From Pseudorhodoferax sp965279475 (GTDB lineage: Bacteria; Pseudomonadota; Gammaproteobacteria; Burkholderiales; Burkholderiaceae_C), in the NCBI GenBank assembly GCA_965279475.1, contig CBDIIA010000002.1, positions 992,001 through 1,056,000 on the forward strand: a DNA stretch of 64,000 nucleotides, written 5' to 3'. Shown here piece after piece: positions 1 through 10,414 of this stretch; the first letter of the stretch is position 1, and each line of letters begins with the position of its first letter. The notes beneath the pieces were generated by a model. That model was not told where the DNA came from. It made no database searches and worked only from the letters and a program-made list of their open reading frames with translations. The position numbers and the translations under genes are program-made.

Positions 1-403
1 GCGGGCTGCAGCGCGGTCTACGACGAAGCCCACGTGCTGCTGCGCCAGCTGCGGCTGCACGACGTGGCCGACACGCCGGTGGCCGAGCTCGCCTACGGCA
101 AGCAGCGCCTGCTGGAGATCGCGCTGGCCCTGGCGGCGCGCCCGCGTATCCTGCTGCTGGACGAACCCGCCGCCGGCGTACCGAAGGACGAGAGCGGCGA
201 GCTGTTCGAGGTCATCGCCGAGCTGCCGTCCGACATCAGCATCCTGTTCATCGAGCACGACATGAACCTCGTCTTCCGTTTCTCGCGCCGCATCTCGGTG
301 CTGGTGGCCGGCCGCATCCTCACCGAGGGCACGCCGGCCGAGATCGGCGCCGACCCGCGCGTGCGCGAGGTCTACCTGGGCCGCGCCCACACAGGAGCGC
401 CGC

Positions 404-411
<8 letters not shown>
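1..411 (+). CDS. livG: Branched-chain-type ABC transporter ATPase (LivG-like), 5' end missing
   Basis: C-terminal part of a LIV/HAAT-family ATPase; the frame is open from base 1, so the start and Walker A lie upstream of the window. The retained part carries a signature-like AYGKQRLLEIA, Walker B ILLLDEP, the H-loop IEHDM and the typical LivG end (VYLGRA). It would energise uptake of branched-chain amino acids or other carboxylates. Its stop overlaps the next ATPase start by 8 bases, so the two are translationally coupled. A GTG at 34 is inside the conserved domain and is not the true start. Confidence 0.9.
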
Positions 412-1119
<708 letters not shown>

Positions 1120-1123
<4 letters not shown>

Positions 1124-1839
1124 AACCCATTGCCGTCTTCCAGCACACCGAGGTCGGCGCGCCCGGCACGGTGCTGCCCATCCTGCAGGAACTGGGCTGC
1201 GCCGTGCAGCTGGTGGCGATCCTCGACGGCGCTCCCGTGCCGGCCGATGCATCGGCTTTCGGCGGCCTGGTGTTCATGGGCGGCTACATGGGCGTGCACG
1301 ACGATCTGCCCTGGATCGCGCAGGAGCTGGCGCTGATCCGCGACGCCGCTGCGCGCGGCATCCCGGTGGCCGGCCACTGTCTCGGCAGCCAGCTGGTGGC
1401 GCTGGCGCTGGGCGGCGAGGTGCACCGCCACACCCGGCCCGAGATCGGCTGGAACCAGATCACCACGGCCGACGACGCCGCCGCACGCGACTGGTGGGGC
1501 CCGTACGCCGGTCGGTCGCTCGAGACCTTCCAATGGCACGGCGACACCTTCGTGCCACCCGTGGGCGCGCTGCGGCTGGCCAGCGCCGTGCACTGCGACA
1601 GCCAGGCCTTCGCGCTCGACGACCGCCATCTGCTGGTGCAGTCGCATCTGGAGATGACGCCGGCGCTGGTCGCGCTGAGCCTGGAGCGCAACGGTGCGCA
1701 GCTGCTGCGGCAGCACACCGCCGGCAACCCGGCGGTGGCTTCGATGGAAGAGACACGCCGTGATGTGCCGCAACGGACTGAGGCCATGTCCGGCGCATTG
1801 AAGCAGTTGTACACGCGCTGGACCCGGCATTGCGCCTGA
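1120..1839 (+). CDS. Class I glutamine amidotransferase (GMP-synthase-like)
   Basis: 239-residue stand-alone GATase1 domain. The nucleophile elbow GHCLGSQ places the catalytic Cys at about 87, and the HLE dyad (SHLEMT, residues 175-180) completes the Cys-His-Glu triad, so it should release ammonia from glutamine or cleave a gamma-glutamyl bond. The GTG start at 1120 overlaps the livF stop (GTGA) and opens the conserved beta strand. Free-standing members include gamma-glutamyl hydrolases; coupling to an importer suggests it processes an imported amide or gamma-glutamyl compound, which is inference. Confidence 0.85.
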
Positions 1840-1997
1840 GCGCAAGCGTGCACAAAACGCACCGTTGAAGTTCGGGCCGCGCGCACCCGGATGACCAGTT
1901 GCGCGCGAGCGACGGGCGGTGTTGCAAACGGTCTCAAACGACACCGGTGCATGCCATACTGAGTTTCACTTTTCGAACGAAACCCAGAAGGAACTTG

Positions 1998-3548
1998 ATG
2001 AGTCTGCACAACTTGCGCGTGGGAACCCGACTGGGAGCCAGCTTCGTGATGATTCTGCTGCTGCTGGCGCTGATGCTGCTGGTCAGCATCTGGCGGCTCG
2101 ACAGCACGTCGGCGGCGGTGAAGGAAATGATGGCCACGCCGCTGGCCAAGGAACGCCTGCTGCAGGAACAACTGCGCAACGTCGCGATGGGCGTGACCCG
2201 GGGAAAAGCCATTGCCAAGAGCGCCGATGCCAGCCTGGAACCGCTGTTCAGCGATGAAGCCAAGGCCTCGACCGCCCGTGGCAACGAGATCGTCAAGGCG
2301 CTTGCAGCGCTGCCGATCGACGCCGGCGAGCAGCCGCTGCTCGACAAGTTCAACGCTGCGCGCGGTTTGTACCTGACGGCGCGCGACACGATGATGGCGG
2401 CCAAGCGCAACGGCAAGTCCGACGAAGCCAACCGCATCTACGACACGCAGTTCGCCGTGGTCGCGCCGGCCTACGTGGCATCGCTGACGGCGGTGCTCGA
2501 CTTCCAGCGCAAGAACATCGACGAGATGAATGCCCGCATCGCCGACGACGCGGCCAGCGGCAAGGTGCGGTTGATCGCGCTGGGCCTGGTGGCGCTGGCG
2601 CTCGGCGCCGTGCTGGCCGTGGTGCTGACGCGCTCGATCACCGTGCCGCTGGCGTCTGCCGTCACGGCCGCCGATGCGTTCGCCAACGGCGACCTCACCA
2701 CCGTGATGAAGGTCGAGGGCAGCGACGAGCCGGCCCTGCTGCTGCGGGCGATGGAACGCATGCGCACCAACCTGGCCCACGTGGTCGCCAATGTGCGCCA
2801 GGGTTCCGAAAGCGTCGCGACGGCCAGCGCCCAGATCGCACAGGGCAACAACGACCTGTCGGCCCGCACCGAGCAGCAGGCCAGTGCCCTGCAGGAGACC
2901 GCCGCCAGCATGGAAGAGCTGGGCTCCACCGTGAAGCAGAACGCCGGCAGCGCCCGCCAGGCCAACCAGCTCGCGATGGACGCGTCCACCGTGGCCATCA
3001 AGGGCGGTACCGTCGTCGGCCAGGTGGTCGAGACGATGAAGGGCATCAACGAGTCGAGCCGCAAGATCTCCGACATCATCAGCGTGATCGATGGCATCGC
3101 CTTCCAGACCAACATCCTGGCGCTGAACGCCGCGGTCGAAGCCGCCCGCGCCGGCGAACAGGGCCGCGGTTTCGCGGTGGTGGCGTCCGAAGTGCGCTCG
3201 CTGGCCGGGCGCAGCGCCGAGGCCGCCAAGGAAATCAAGACGCTGATCAGTGCCAGCGTGCAGCGTGTGGAGCAGGGCACGGTGCTGGTCGACCAGGCCG
3301 GCGCCACGATGACCGAGGTGGTCAGCTCCATCCGCAAGGTGACCGACATCATGGGCGAGATCTCGACGGCCAGCAGCGAACAGAGCGCCGGCGTGTCACA
3401 GGTCGGCGAAGCGGTCACGCAGATGGACCAGGCCACGCAGCAGAACGCGGCGCTGGTGGAAGAGATGGCCGCCGCGGCATCCAGCCTGCAGTCGCAGGCG
3501 CAGGAGCTGGTGCAGGTGGTGGCGGTGTTCAAGCTGGCGGGTCACTGA
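1998..3548 (+). CDS. Methyl-accepting chemotaxis protein
   Basis: 516-residue transmembrane chemoreceptor. TM1 spans about residues 14-32, followed by a periplasmic four-helix-bundle-type domain (about 35-188), TM2 (191-210), HAMP, and a long cytoplasmic coiled coil whose conserved hairpin (IDGIAFQTNILALNAAVEAA) contacts CheA/CheW. There is no C-terminal NWETF-type CheR tether. The ATG at 1998 follows a good AGAAGGA and directly precedes TM1. The ligand is unknown; the neighbouring importers suggest amino or organic acids. It appears to be monocistronic. Confidence 0.93.
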   Translation: MSLHNLRVGTRLGASFVMILLLLALMLLVSIWRLDSTSAAVKEMMATPLAKERLLQEQLRNVAMGVTRGKAIAKSADASLEPLFSDEAKASTARGNEIVKALAALPIDAGEQPLLDKFNAARGLYLTARDTMMAAKRNGKSDEANRIYDTQFAVVAPAYVASLTAVLDFQRKNIDEMNARIADDAASGKVRLIALGLVALALGAVLAVVLTRSITVPLASAVTAADAFANGDLTTVMKVEGSDEPALLLRAMERMRTNLAHVVANVRQGSESVATASAQIAQGNNDLSARTEQQASALQETAASMEELGSTVKQNAGSARQANQLAMDASTVAIKGGTVVGQVVETMKGINESSRKISDIISVIDGIAFQTNILALNAAVEAARAGEQGRGFAVVASEVRSLAGRSAEAAKEIKTLISASVQRVEQGTVLVDQAGATMTEVVSSIRKVTDIMGEISTASSEQSAGVSQVGEAVTQMDQATQQNAALVEEMAAAASSLQSQAQELVQVVAVFKLAGH

Positions 3549-3550
3549 CC

Positions 3551-3568
3551 GCGAGGGGCTGCCCTCGC
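3551..3568. terminator. Hairpin between convergent genes, possible bidirectional terminator
   Basis: Perfect 7-bp stem GCGAGGG / CCCTCGC with a GCTG loop, 2 bases after the chemoreceptor stop and 25 bases before the stop of the facing permease gene. There is no clean T-run on either side, so it may act as a weak terminator or an RNA 3'-end stabiliser. Confidence 0.45.
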
Positions 3569-3593
3569 GCAGCCCGTTCCCCCAGACCCGGCG

Positions 3594-4418
3594 CTAGCGC
3601 TCCTGCTTGCCAGCGAACTGGGTGAACACCAGCAGCAGCGAGGTCACCGCGACGATCAGCGTCGAGATTGCCGCGATCGTCGGGTCCACCTGGTCGCGCA
3701 GTGCATTGAACATGTTGCGCGTGAGCGTGGAGTGGTCGCCGCCGGAGACGAAGAGCGACACGATCACCTCGTCGAACGAGGTCAGGAACGCCAGCACACC
3801 GGCCGTCACCACGCTGAACCGGATCTGCGGCAGCGTCACCAGCCAGAAGGCGCGGGCCCGCGAGGCGCCGAGGCTGCGGGCCACCATCTCCTGGTTCAGG
3901 TCGAACGAGCGCAGCGCCGAGGCCACGACCATCATCACCACGGGAATCGCCAGCATGCTGTGCGCCAGCGCCAGGCCGATCAGCGTGTTGACCATCTTCA
4001 GCTTGACGTAGGCGTAGAACACGCCGATGCCGATCAGGATCACCGGCACCACCATCGGTGCGACCAGCAGCGCCGTCATCGGCCTGGCGAAGCGCCAGCG
4101 CGAGGCGTGCAGGCCGTAGGCAGCCATCGTGCCGAGCGGCGTGGCCACCAGCGTCGTCAGCGCCGCGGCCTTCAGCGAGGTGGCGGTGGCCTGCATCCAC
4201 GCGGGCGATGCGAAGTAGCTGGCGTACCAGCGCAGCGACCATTCGCGCGGCGGGAACTCCAGGTACTGCGAGGCCGAGAACGACATCGGGATCACGATCA
4301 GCGTGGGCACGACCAGGAACACCATCACCGCCACCGCCATGGCGTAGAGCCACAGCCGGCCGCGGCGCGTGATCTGCGTGGGCGTGACGGGGCGGCCCAG
4401 CCAGTTGCGTCCGCTCAT
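3594..4418 (-). CDS. Polyamine-type ABC transporter permease (PotC-like)
   Basis: 274-residue inner-membrane permease with about six predicted membrane segments and the EAA-loop sequence (VARSLGASRARAFWLVTLP) that docks on the ATPase. It is the last gene of the six-gene minus-strand unit. The ATG at 4418 overlaps the stop of the upstream permease by ATGA. The family (PotB/PotC, also PhnE/AfuB-type) imports putrescine, spermidine or other small cations and organic acids; the substrate here is not readable from the sequence. Confidence 0.9.
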   Translation of the reverse strand: MSGRNWLGRPVTPTQITRRGRLWLYAMAVAVMVFLVVPTLIVIPMSFSASQYLEFPPREWSLRWYASYFASPAWMQATATSLKAAALTTLVATPLGTMAAYGLHASRWRFARPMTALLVAPMVVPVILIGIGVFYAYVKLKMVNTLIGLALAHSMLAIPVVMMVVASALRSFDLNQEMVARSLGASRARAFWLVTLPQIRFSVVTAGVLAFLTSFDEVIVSLFVSGGDHSTLTRNMFNALRDQVDPTIAAISTLIVAVTSLLLVFTQFAGKQER

Positions 4419-5344
4419 TTCGCCTCCGGTGTGTGGACCATGCCGCGCGCGCCCAGCAGCTTCGAGGCGATGCCGATCACGGCCACAGTGAGCACCAGCA
4501 GCACCACGCCCAGCGCGCTGGCGGCACCCCAGTTGAAGAACACCTCGATGTCGTTGGCGATGCGGCTCGACACCATGATCACCTTGCCGCCGCCCAGCAC
4601 CGCTGGCGTGATGTAGAAACCCAGGCACAGGATGAAGACGATCACCGCGCCGCTGGTCAGCCCCTGCAGCGACAGCGGGAAGAACACCATCCAGAAGGCA
4701 CGCGTGGGCGACGCGCCCAGGTTGGCCGCGGCCTTCAGGTAGTCGCGGTCGATCGCGCGCATCGCCGAGTACAGCGGCAGCACCAGGAACGGCAGCATCA
4801 CGTGCACCGTGCCGATCAGCGTGCCGGTGAGGTTGTGCACCAGCGCCAGCGGCTCATCCCACCAACCCATCGCAATGCCCCAGCCGTTGACGATGCCCTT
4901 GCGCTGCAGCAGCACCAGCCAGGCGTAGGTGCGCACCAGCAGCGAGGTCCACAGCGGCAGCAGCACGGCCACCATGCACAGGTTGGCGGCGCGCCGCGGC
5001 AGCTCCGACAGGCAATACGCCAGCGGGTAGCCGATCAGCGCGCAGATGCCGGTGGTCAGCAGGCTCACCTGGAAGGTGGTGACGAAGGTGCGTCCGTACG
5101 ACGGCTGCTCCCACATGCGCTGGTAGTGCTCCAGGCTCCACTGGCCGGTGTCGGACAGCAGGGACAGCGTGAACAGCCAGGCCACCGGTGCCAGCATGGT
5201 GATGCCGATCAGCAGCAGCGCCGGCGCCACCAGGGCGAGCAGGCCCAGGCGCTCCAGGCGCGCCGCACGCCGCAGCGCACGGGCGTTGGGGCGCTGTGCG
5301 TCCGGCGCAGGCGAAGAGGCCATCGCGGGTGTCATGGGCGTCAT
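4415..5344 (-). CDS. Polyamine-type ABC transporter permease (PotB-like)
   Basis: 309-residue permease with an unusually long cytoplasmic N-terminus (about 35 residues, rich in Ala and Arg) before TM1, then six membrane segments and an EAA loop (AAANLGASPTRAFWMVFFP). It pairs with the overlapping PotC-like permease. Two ATG codons 9 bases apart (5344 and 5335) could start it; 5344 is the outermost, 7 bases after the ATPase stop. Confidence 0.9.
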   Translation of the reverse strand: MTPMTPAMASSPAPDAQRPNARALRRAARLERLGLLALVAPALLLIGITMLAPVAWLFTLSLLSDTGQWSLEHYQRMWEQPSYGRTFVTTFQVSLLTTGICALIGYPLAYCLSELPRRAANLCMVAVLLPLWTSLLVRTYAWLVLLQRKGIVNGWGIAMGWWDEPLALVHNLTGTLIGTVHVMLPFLVLPLYSAMRAIDRDYLKAAANLGASPTRAFWMVFFPLSLQGLTSGAVIVFILCLGFYITPAVLGGGKVIMVSSRIANDIEVFFNWGAASALGVVLLVLTVAVIGIASKLLGARGMVHTPEAK

Positions 5345-5351
5345 GGGCGCC

Positions 5352-6449
5352 TCATGCCGGCGTAGCGTCCACGGCCGGCAACAGCACCGTGTCCTGCGGG
5401 CTCAGCCCCAGCAGCACCGGTGCGCCGACCTCCGGCACGGCCTGGCCGGCGCCGTGCATCGCATGCCGCATCCACACCAGCGTGCCATCGGCCAGCGCCA
5501 CCTGCAGCAGCGCGCTGTCGCCCTGGTAGACCTGGGCCGCCAGACGGCCGGTGAAGAAGTTGAGCCCGGCACCCTGCGGCGTGTGGGCTGCATCCAGCAA
5601 CTGCAGGCGCTCGGGGCGCAGCAACAGCAGCCGCGCACCGTCCGCGCCTGGATGTTCGGCCGTGCGCAGGCTGTGCGCGCCCAGCCGCACCTCGCCCTGC
5701 GCCACGGTCACCGGCAGGAAGGTCGACTCGCCGATGAACTCGGCCACGAAGCGGTTGGCCGGCCGCTCGTACAGGACGCGCGGCGTGTCGAGCTGCATGA
5801 TGCGCCCGCCGTTCACCACGGCGATGCGGTCCGACATGGTCAGCGCCTCGCGCTGGTCGTGCGTCACGTAGACCGTGGTCATGCCCAGCGTGTCGTGCAG
5901 CTGGCGCAGCTCGATCTGCATGTGTTCGCGCAGTTGCTTGTCGAGCGCGGACAGCGGCTCGTCCATCAGCATGATGCGGGGCTCGAACACCATCGCGCGG
6001 GCCAGGGCCACGCGCTGGCGCTGGCCGCCCGAGAGCTGCTCGATGCCCCGTGCGCCATAGCCGCCCAGCCGCACCATCTCCAGCGCCTTCTCCGCGCGCT
6101 GCAGGCGTTCGGCCTTGCCGATGCCGCGCAGCCGCAGCGCGAACGCCACGTTGTCGGCCACGCTCATGTGCGGGAACAGCGCGTAGTTCTGGAACACCAT
6201 GCCCACGCCGCGCCGGTGCGGCGGGGTGGCGATCATCTCGTCGTCGCCGAACTTCAGGCTGCCGTGGTCGGGCCGGGTGAAGCCGGCCAGCACGGTGAGC
6301 AGCGTGGTCTTGCCTGAGCCCGAAGGGCCGAGCAAGGTGAGGAACTCACCGCTGCGGATGTCGAGGTCGACATGGTCGAGTGCAAAGACATTGCCGTACT
6401 TCTTGGTCACCTGCCGCAACGAGATCGGCAGCGACGAATTGCGCACCAT
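5352..6449 (-). CDS. Polyamine-type ABC transporter ATPase (PotA-like)
   Basis: 365 residues: an ABC ATPase domain with Walker A GPSGSGKTT (about 39-47), Q-loop (VFQNYALFPH), signature LSGGQRQRV, Walker B RIMLMDEP and H-loop THDQ, followed by a C-terminal TOBE-type regulatory domain as in PotA/FbpC. It energises the permease pair encoded directly downstream. An 87-bp gap separates it from the binding-protein gene, in which I see no further gene. Confidence 0.93.
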   Translation of the reverse strand: MVRNSSLPISLRQVTKKYGNVFALDHVDLDIRSGEFLTLLGPSGSGKTTLLTVLAGFTRPDHGSLKFGDDEMIATPPHRRGVGMVFQNYALFPHMSVADNVAFALRLRGIGKAERLQRAEKALEMVRLGGYGARGIEQLSGGQRQRVALARAMVFEPRIMLMDEPLSALDKQLREHMQIELRQLHDTLGMTTVYVTHDQREALTMSDRIAVVNGGRIMQLDTPRVLYERPANRFVAEFIGESTFLPVTVAQGEVRLGAHSLRTAEHPGADGARLLLLRPERLQLLDAAHTPQGAGLNFFTGRLAAQVYQGDSALLQVALADGTLVWMRHAMHGAGQAVPEVGAPVLLGLSPQDTVLLPAVDATPA

Positions 6450-6536
6450 GCATCAACCTGCTTTCTGTAAACACCCCGCTTTCACCACACGGGCGCGGGC
6501 CCGAGTATCGCGTCGTTGTTTGTGCCGTGGGCAACC

Positions 6537-7607
6537 TCACTCGGTCAGCATGTTCTGGTACAGCTGCGCGGCGCGCGCCTCGTTCTTCAGGTACCAGTTG
6601 GCGTCCAGCACGATCTGCTTGGCCGTGTTCTCAGGATAGGTCGGCAGGCCCTTGGCCACGGTCGGGTCGATCGCCGTGCCCTCGAAGGCCTTCTTGTTGG
6701 TCGGCCCGTAGTTGATGTACTTCACCAGCTCGGCCTGGTACTGCGGCTTGCCGATCTCGTTCAGGAACTTCATCGCCAGCGCCTTGTTGGGCGCGCCCTT
6801 GGGCACGGCATAACAGTCGGTGTCGAGGATGGCCTGGTTGTAGCTGTACTTGACCTTGCCGCCGTCCTTGATGACACCGTCGAAACGCCCGTTCCAGCCG
6901 GTCACCATGTCGACCTCGCCGTCCTTCATCAGCTGCGCGTGCTGCGCGCCGGACGACCACCAGACCGCGATGCTGGGCTTCAACTCCTTGATCTTCTTGA
7001 TCGCACGCTCGACGCCGCCGGGCGCCGACAGCACCTCGTATACCTTCTCGGGCGGCACGCCGTCGGCCATCAATGCCGGCTCCAGCGAGCCCGCCACCGC
7101 GTTGCGGTACGAACGTTTACCGGGAAACTTCTTCACATCCCAGAAGTCGGCCCAGGTCGTGGGCTGTGGCTTGCCGTCGGGGAAGGTCTTGGTGTTGATC
7201 GCGAACACGTTCGAGAACACCGTACCGCCGACACAGAACTCGGACGACAGGCCGGGGCCGAAGGTCGACACGTCGATGGTCTTGTAGTCGAGCGATTCGA
7301 GCAGCCCCTCTGATCCGGCCCGCGCCGCGCTGCCGGCACCGCTGCCGACGATGTCCCAGGTCACGGCGCCGGCCTTGGCCTTCAGCCGCAGGTCGGCGAT
7401 GCCGGTGTAGGTCTCCTCTTTCAGCGTGATGCCCATGGCCTTGGCGGCCGGCGCCCACTTGGCCTTCATCTGCGCCTCCTGGAAGGCGCCGCCGAAGGAC
7501 ACGATGGTCAGTTGCTGCTGCGCGGCCGCGGGGCTGGCGAACAAGGCGGCCATGATGGCCGCGGTACCGACGGCAACAACCTGGTGGCGGATCGAAAGAC
7601 TCTTCAT
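6537..7607 (-). CDS. Periplasmic substrate-binding protein of the polyamine-type importer (PotD-like)
   Basis: 356-residue type II periplasmic binding protein of the spermidine/putrescine class. An N-terminal signal peptide ends near residue 28 (ASPAAAQ). The ATG at 7607 is preceded by AAGGAG; longer upstream frames lack this. It lies between the aldehyde dehydrogenase and potA, so enzyme and importer genes form one transcription unit. Ligand-contact residues cannot be assigned by eye, so the substrate is unknown; an amine or amino-acid derivative whose aldehyde is oxidised by the neighbour is plausible. Confidence 0.9.
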   Translation of the reverse strand: MKSLSIRHQVVAVGTAAIMAALFASPAAAQQQLTIVSFGGAFQEAQMKAKWAPAAKAMGITLKEETYTGIADLRLKAKAGAVTWDIVGSGAGSAARAGSEGLLESLDYKTIDVSTFGPGLSSEFCVGGTVFSNVFAINTKTFPDGKPQPTTWADFWDVKKFPGKRSYRNAVAGSLEPALMADGVPPEKVYEVLSAPGGVERAIKKIKELKPSIAVWWSSGAQHAQLMKDGEVDMVTGWNGRFDGVIKDGGKVKYSYNQAILDTDCYAVPKGAPNKALAMKFLNEIGKPQYQAELVKYINYGPTNKKAFEGTAIDPTVAKGLPTYPENTAKQIVLDANWYLKNEARAAQLYQNMLTE

Positions 7608-7665
7608 CGCTTGACTCCTTGATGGTCGAACTTGCACAGTGCTTTCACCAGCGTCCCGCAGTCTA

Positions 7666-7681
7666 GAAACCAGGAGGTTTC
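7666..7681 (-). other. Intercistronic hairpin before the binding-protein gene
   Basis: GAAACC-TCCT-GGTTTC, read on the minus strand: a perfect 6-bp stem with a tetraloop in the 110-bp gap between the aldehyde dehydrogenase stop and the binding-protein start. Such stems often protect the abundant binding-protein mRNA, but no T-run follows, so this is only a structural observation. Confidence 0.3.
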
Positions 7682-7717
7682 CCCGACAGGACCATTCTCG
7701 AAACATCCTCATACCAG

Positions 7718-9211
7718 TCAGATCCTTGCGGCCACGCTCTTGATGCGGCTGTAGCTGCGCAGGGCTTCGAGGCCTTTCTCACGACCGAAACCCGACCGCT
7801 TGTTGCCACCGAAGGGCACGGCGATGCTGCCGGCGAAATATTCGTTGATGAACACCTGGCCTGCGTCGATATCGCGCGCCAGCCGGTGCGCCGCCGAGAA
7901 GTTCTGCGTGTAGACGCCGGCGACCAGACCGTAGACCGTGCCGTTGGCCAGTGCGATGGCTTCGTCCAGCTCATCGAACACCTGCACGCACAACACCGGC
8001 CCGAAGATCTCGTCCTGCACCGCTTCGTCCTGCGCCGGCACGGCGTCGAGGATGGTTGGCTCGTAGAACCAGCCCCGGCCGGTCAACGGGTCGGGCCGCG
8101 CATGGCCGCCGGTGCGCACGCGGATGCCGCGCTCGCGCGCACGGTCGACGTAGCCGGCGATCTTGTCGCGGTGCGCGGCCGAGCTGACCGGGCCCATGCC
8201 GGTGTCGCGCAGGCCATGCGCCAGGCCCATCGCTTCGGCACGTGCGGCCAGCCGGTCGACGAAGGCCTCGTGGACCTCGCGGGCGATCACCAAGCGCGAG
8301 CCGGCCGAGCAGATCTGCCCGGCATTCTCGTAGATGGCGCCGAGCACGCCTTCGATGGCGGCGTCGAGGTCGGCATCGGCCAGCACCACCACGGGCGACT
8401 TGCCGCCGAGTTCCAGCAGCACACGCGTCACGTGTGGCGCGGCGGCCTGCATCACGTCGATGCCGGTCGCAACCGAGCCGGTGAAGCTGATGTGCTGCAC
8501 GCCTGGGTGCCGCACCAGCGCCGCGCCGGCGGCCTTGCCGGTACCGGTCACCGCGTTGCACACGCCCGCAGGCAGGCCGGCTTCGGCGCACAGCGCGGCC
8601 AGCATCAATGCGGTGAGCGGTGTCTGTTCGGCCGGCTTGGCGACAACCGTGCAGCCGGCCGCCAGCGCGGGGGCGATGCCCCGCGCCGCGGTCGACAGCG
8701 GGTAGTTCCAGGGAATGATGTGCGCGGTGACGCCCGCCGGCTCGTTCAACGTGTAGGCCAGGTGGTCGGGCCCGAGCGGGATGCTGTCGCCCTGGTGTTT
8801 GTCGCAAGCGCCGGCGTAGTACGCGAACGTGGCGGCGGCGCCGGCCACATCACCCAGCGCCTCGGACAAACGCTTGCCCGAATCCAGCGTTTCGGCCACG
8901 GCCAGACGGTACGCAGATGCACGCATGCCCTCCGCAATGCGCCACAGCAGGCGGCCGCGCTGCGCCGGCAGCGTATTGCGCCAGGGGCCGCGCAAGGCGG
9001 CCTGCGCCGAACGCACGGCGGCATCGACATCGGCCGCATCGCCCGCGGCAAACGAAGCGAAGGTTTCGCCCGTACCGGGGTCGAACGTTTCCATGCGCGC
9101 ACCGTCGGCCGAAGGCATGCAACGGCCATCGATGAAATGCTGGTCGGGCAGGCCGGCGATGCGGCCGGTGGCCTGCGCCTCGTGCACCAGGGCCTGCAGT
9201 TCGGAGTTCAC
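7718..9211 (-). CDS. NAD(P)-dependent aldehyde dehydrogenase
   Basis: 497-residue class I/II-type ALDH. It has the Rossmann-associated PWNYPL and the GSVATG segment, the general-base Glu in LELGGKSP and the nucleophilic Cys in GQICSAGSR. It oxidises an aldehyde to the acid; closest in style to betaine- and gamma-aminobutyraldehyde-type dehydrogenases, though the substrate is not certain. I chose the GTG at 9211 because it overlaps the upstream enzyme's stop (GTGA) and opens just before conserved sequence; an alternative in-frame start lies at 9253. Confidence 0.92.
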   Translation of the reverse strand: MNSELQALVHEAQATGRIAGLPDQHFIDGRCMPSADGARMETFDPGTGETFASFAAGDAADVDAAVRSAQAALRGPWRNTLPAQRGRLLWRIAEGMRASAYRLAVAETLDSGKRLSEALGDVAGAAATFAYYAGACDKHQGDSIPLGPDHLAYTLNEPAGVTAHIIPWNYPLSTAARGIAPALAAGCTVVAKPAEQTPLTALMLAALCAEAGLPAGVCNAVTGTGKAAGAALVRHPGVQHISFTGSVATGIDVMQAAAPHVTRVLLELGGKSPVVVLADADLDAAIEGVLGAIYENAGQICSAGSRLVIAREVHEAFVDRLAARAEAMGLAHGLRDTGMGPVSSAAHRDKIAGYVDRARERGIRVRTGGHARPDPLTGRGWFYEPTILDAVPAQDEAVQDEIFGPVLCVQVFDELDEAIALANGTVYGLVAGVYTQNFSAAHRLARDIDAGQVFINEYFAGSIAVPFGGNKRSGFGREKGLEALRSYSRIKSVAARI

Positions 9212-10323
9212 GCGGGCAGCTCCGACATCTGGTAGGTGGACCGGGCCAGCCAATCGGGATCAATCTCCACGCCCCAGCCCGGCTCGTCGGGCACGGTCAC
9301 GTCGCCGTCGCGCACGGTGTACGGCGCATGCGTGAACAGGCCTTCCTGCCAGGGGTAATAGTCCTCGCCCTCGATCGAGTATTCGAGGTAGGCGCCGGCA
9401 TTCGGGATCGCCCGCAGCAGGTGCATCGTGAACACCGTGACCATCGACAGGTTGGCGCTGTGCGGTGTGCAGGGCAGGCCGGCATCGTGTGCCATTTGCG
9501 CCACCCGCAGGCTGCGCGCGATGCCGCCGACGTAGCAGACGTCGGGCTGCGCGATGTCGACCGTGTGCGAGGCCAGCATGTGTTTCCACATCGGCAGATA
9601 GCAGTCCTGCTCGCCGCCGGTCACGTCGAGCGCCAGCGCCTCGCGCACGGCGCGGGTCTGGTCCAGCTCCCAGTAGGGGCAGGGCTCCTCGAAGTGCACC
9701 ACGCCCTGTTGCTCCAGCATGCGGCCGACCTCGATGGCGCGCGGTGGCGAATAGCCGCTGTTGCCGTCCACCAGCAGCGTGGCCGCGTCGCCGAGCGCGC
9801 GGCGCATCGTGGGCACGATCTCTTCGGTGCGGCCGGGCCATTCGTCGACATCGTGGCCGCACTCGGCGCCGACGCGGAACTTGAACGCGCTGAAACCATG
9901 CTGGTCGCGCAGGGCGAGCATGCGCCGGGCTTCGTCGGCCGGCGTGATGTCGCGCTTCATCGACGATGCGTAGGCGCGCAGGCGCCCCGGCGTGCCGCCG
10001 AGCAGCGCGCACACGGGCTGGCCGGCCAGCTTGCCGTGCAGGTCCCACAGCGCGGTGTCGAGCCCGCCGATGGCGCGGTAGAGGTAGGCGCAGGGGAACT
10101 TGTGTTCGCGCTCGGCGATGCGGTCGGCCAAGGCGCCGATGTCGGCTGTGGCGGCGACGCCCTGGCCCAGCGACCAGGGTGCGATCTGGCGGTGCAGCAC
10201 CTGGCTCGTGATGTCGGCGTTGTACGCGGACACCTGGCCCCAACCCTGCGCGCCGCTGTCCGCCGTGACCCGCACGAAGCCCACGTGGGGGTTGCAAAAG
10301 GTCTCGATCTTCTGGATCTTCAT
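9208..10323 (-). CDS. Mandelate racemase/muconate lactonizing-type enolase-superfamily enzyme
   Basis: 371 residues with the N-terminal capping domain and C-terminal barrel of the enolase superfamily. The metal ligands are visible as Asp in LVDGNSG, Glu in HFEEPCP and Glu in TGGEQDC. The catalytic base strand reads FKFRVG (K-x-R rather than the K-x-K of mandelate racemase), and a His in CTPHSAN sits where the His-Asp dyad is expected. It should abstract the alpha proton of a carboxylate, giving dehydration or epimerisation. First gene of the minus-strand unit; the ATG at 10323 faces the MocR regulator. Confidence 0.88.
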   Translation of the reverse strand: MKIQKIETFCNPHVGFVRVTADSGAQGWGQVSAYNADITSQVLHRQIAPWSLGQGVAATADIGALADRIAEREHKFPCAYLYRAIGGLDTALWDLHGKLAGQPVCALLGGTPGRLRAYASSMKRDITPADEARRMLALRDQHGFSAFKFRVGAECGHDVDEWPGRTEEIVPTMRRALGDAATLLVDGNSGYSPPRAIEVGRMLEQQGVVHFEEPCPYWELDQTRAVREALALDVTGGEQDCYLPMWKHMLASHTVDIAQPDVCYVGGIARSLRVAQMAHDAGLPCTPHSANLSMVTVFTMHLLRAIPNAGAYLEYSIEGEDYYPWQEGLFTHAPYTVRDGDVTVPDEPGWGVEIDPDWLARSTYQMSELPA

Positions 10324-10414
10324 GGGCCCATCATTCGCCCGAAGTGGTCGCCGACACAGGTCCACTCTGAAGTTTGGGTGATACCATTTTGCGAACAAGA
10401 CAAAGGTGGGACCG
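10324..10414. promoter_or_regulatory. Divergent promoter region, probable MocR operator
   Basis: 91-bp gap between the enolase-superfamily gene and the MocR gene, which point away from each other. It holds GGTCCAC near 10357 and GTGGGACC near 10406, an imperfect inverted pair, and a short GGT-GAT-ACC palindrome near 10377. MocR proteins commonly bind such divergent gaps to control both genes. No convincing -35/-10 pair was identified. Confidence 0.4.
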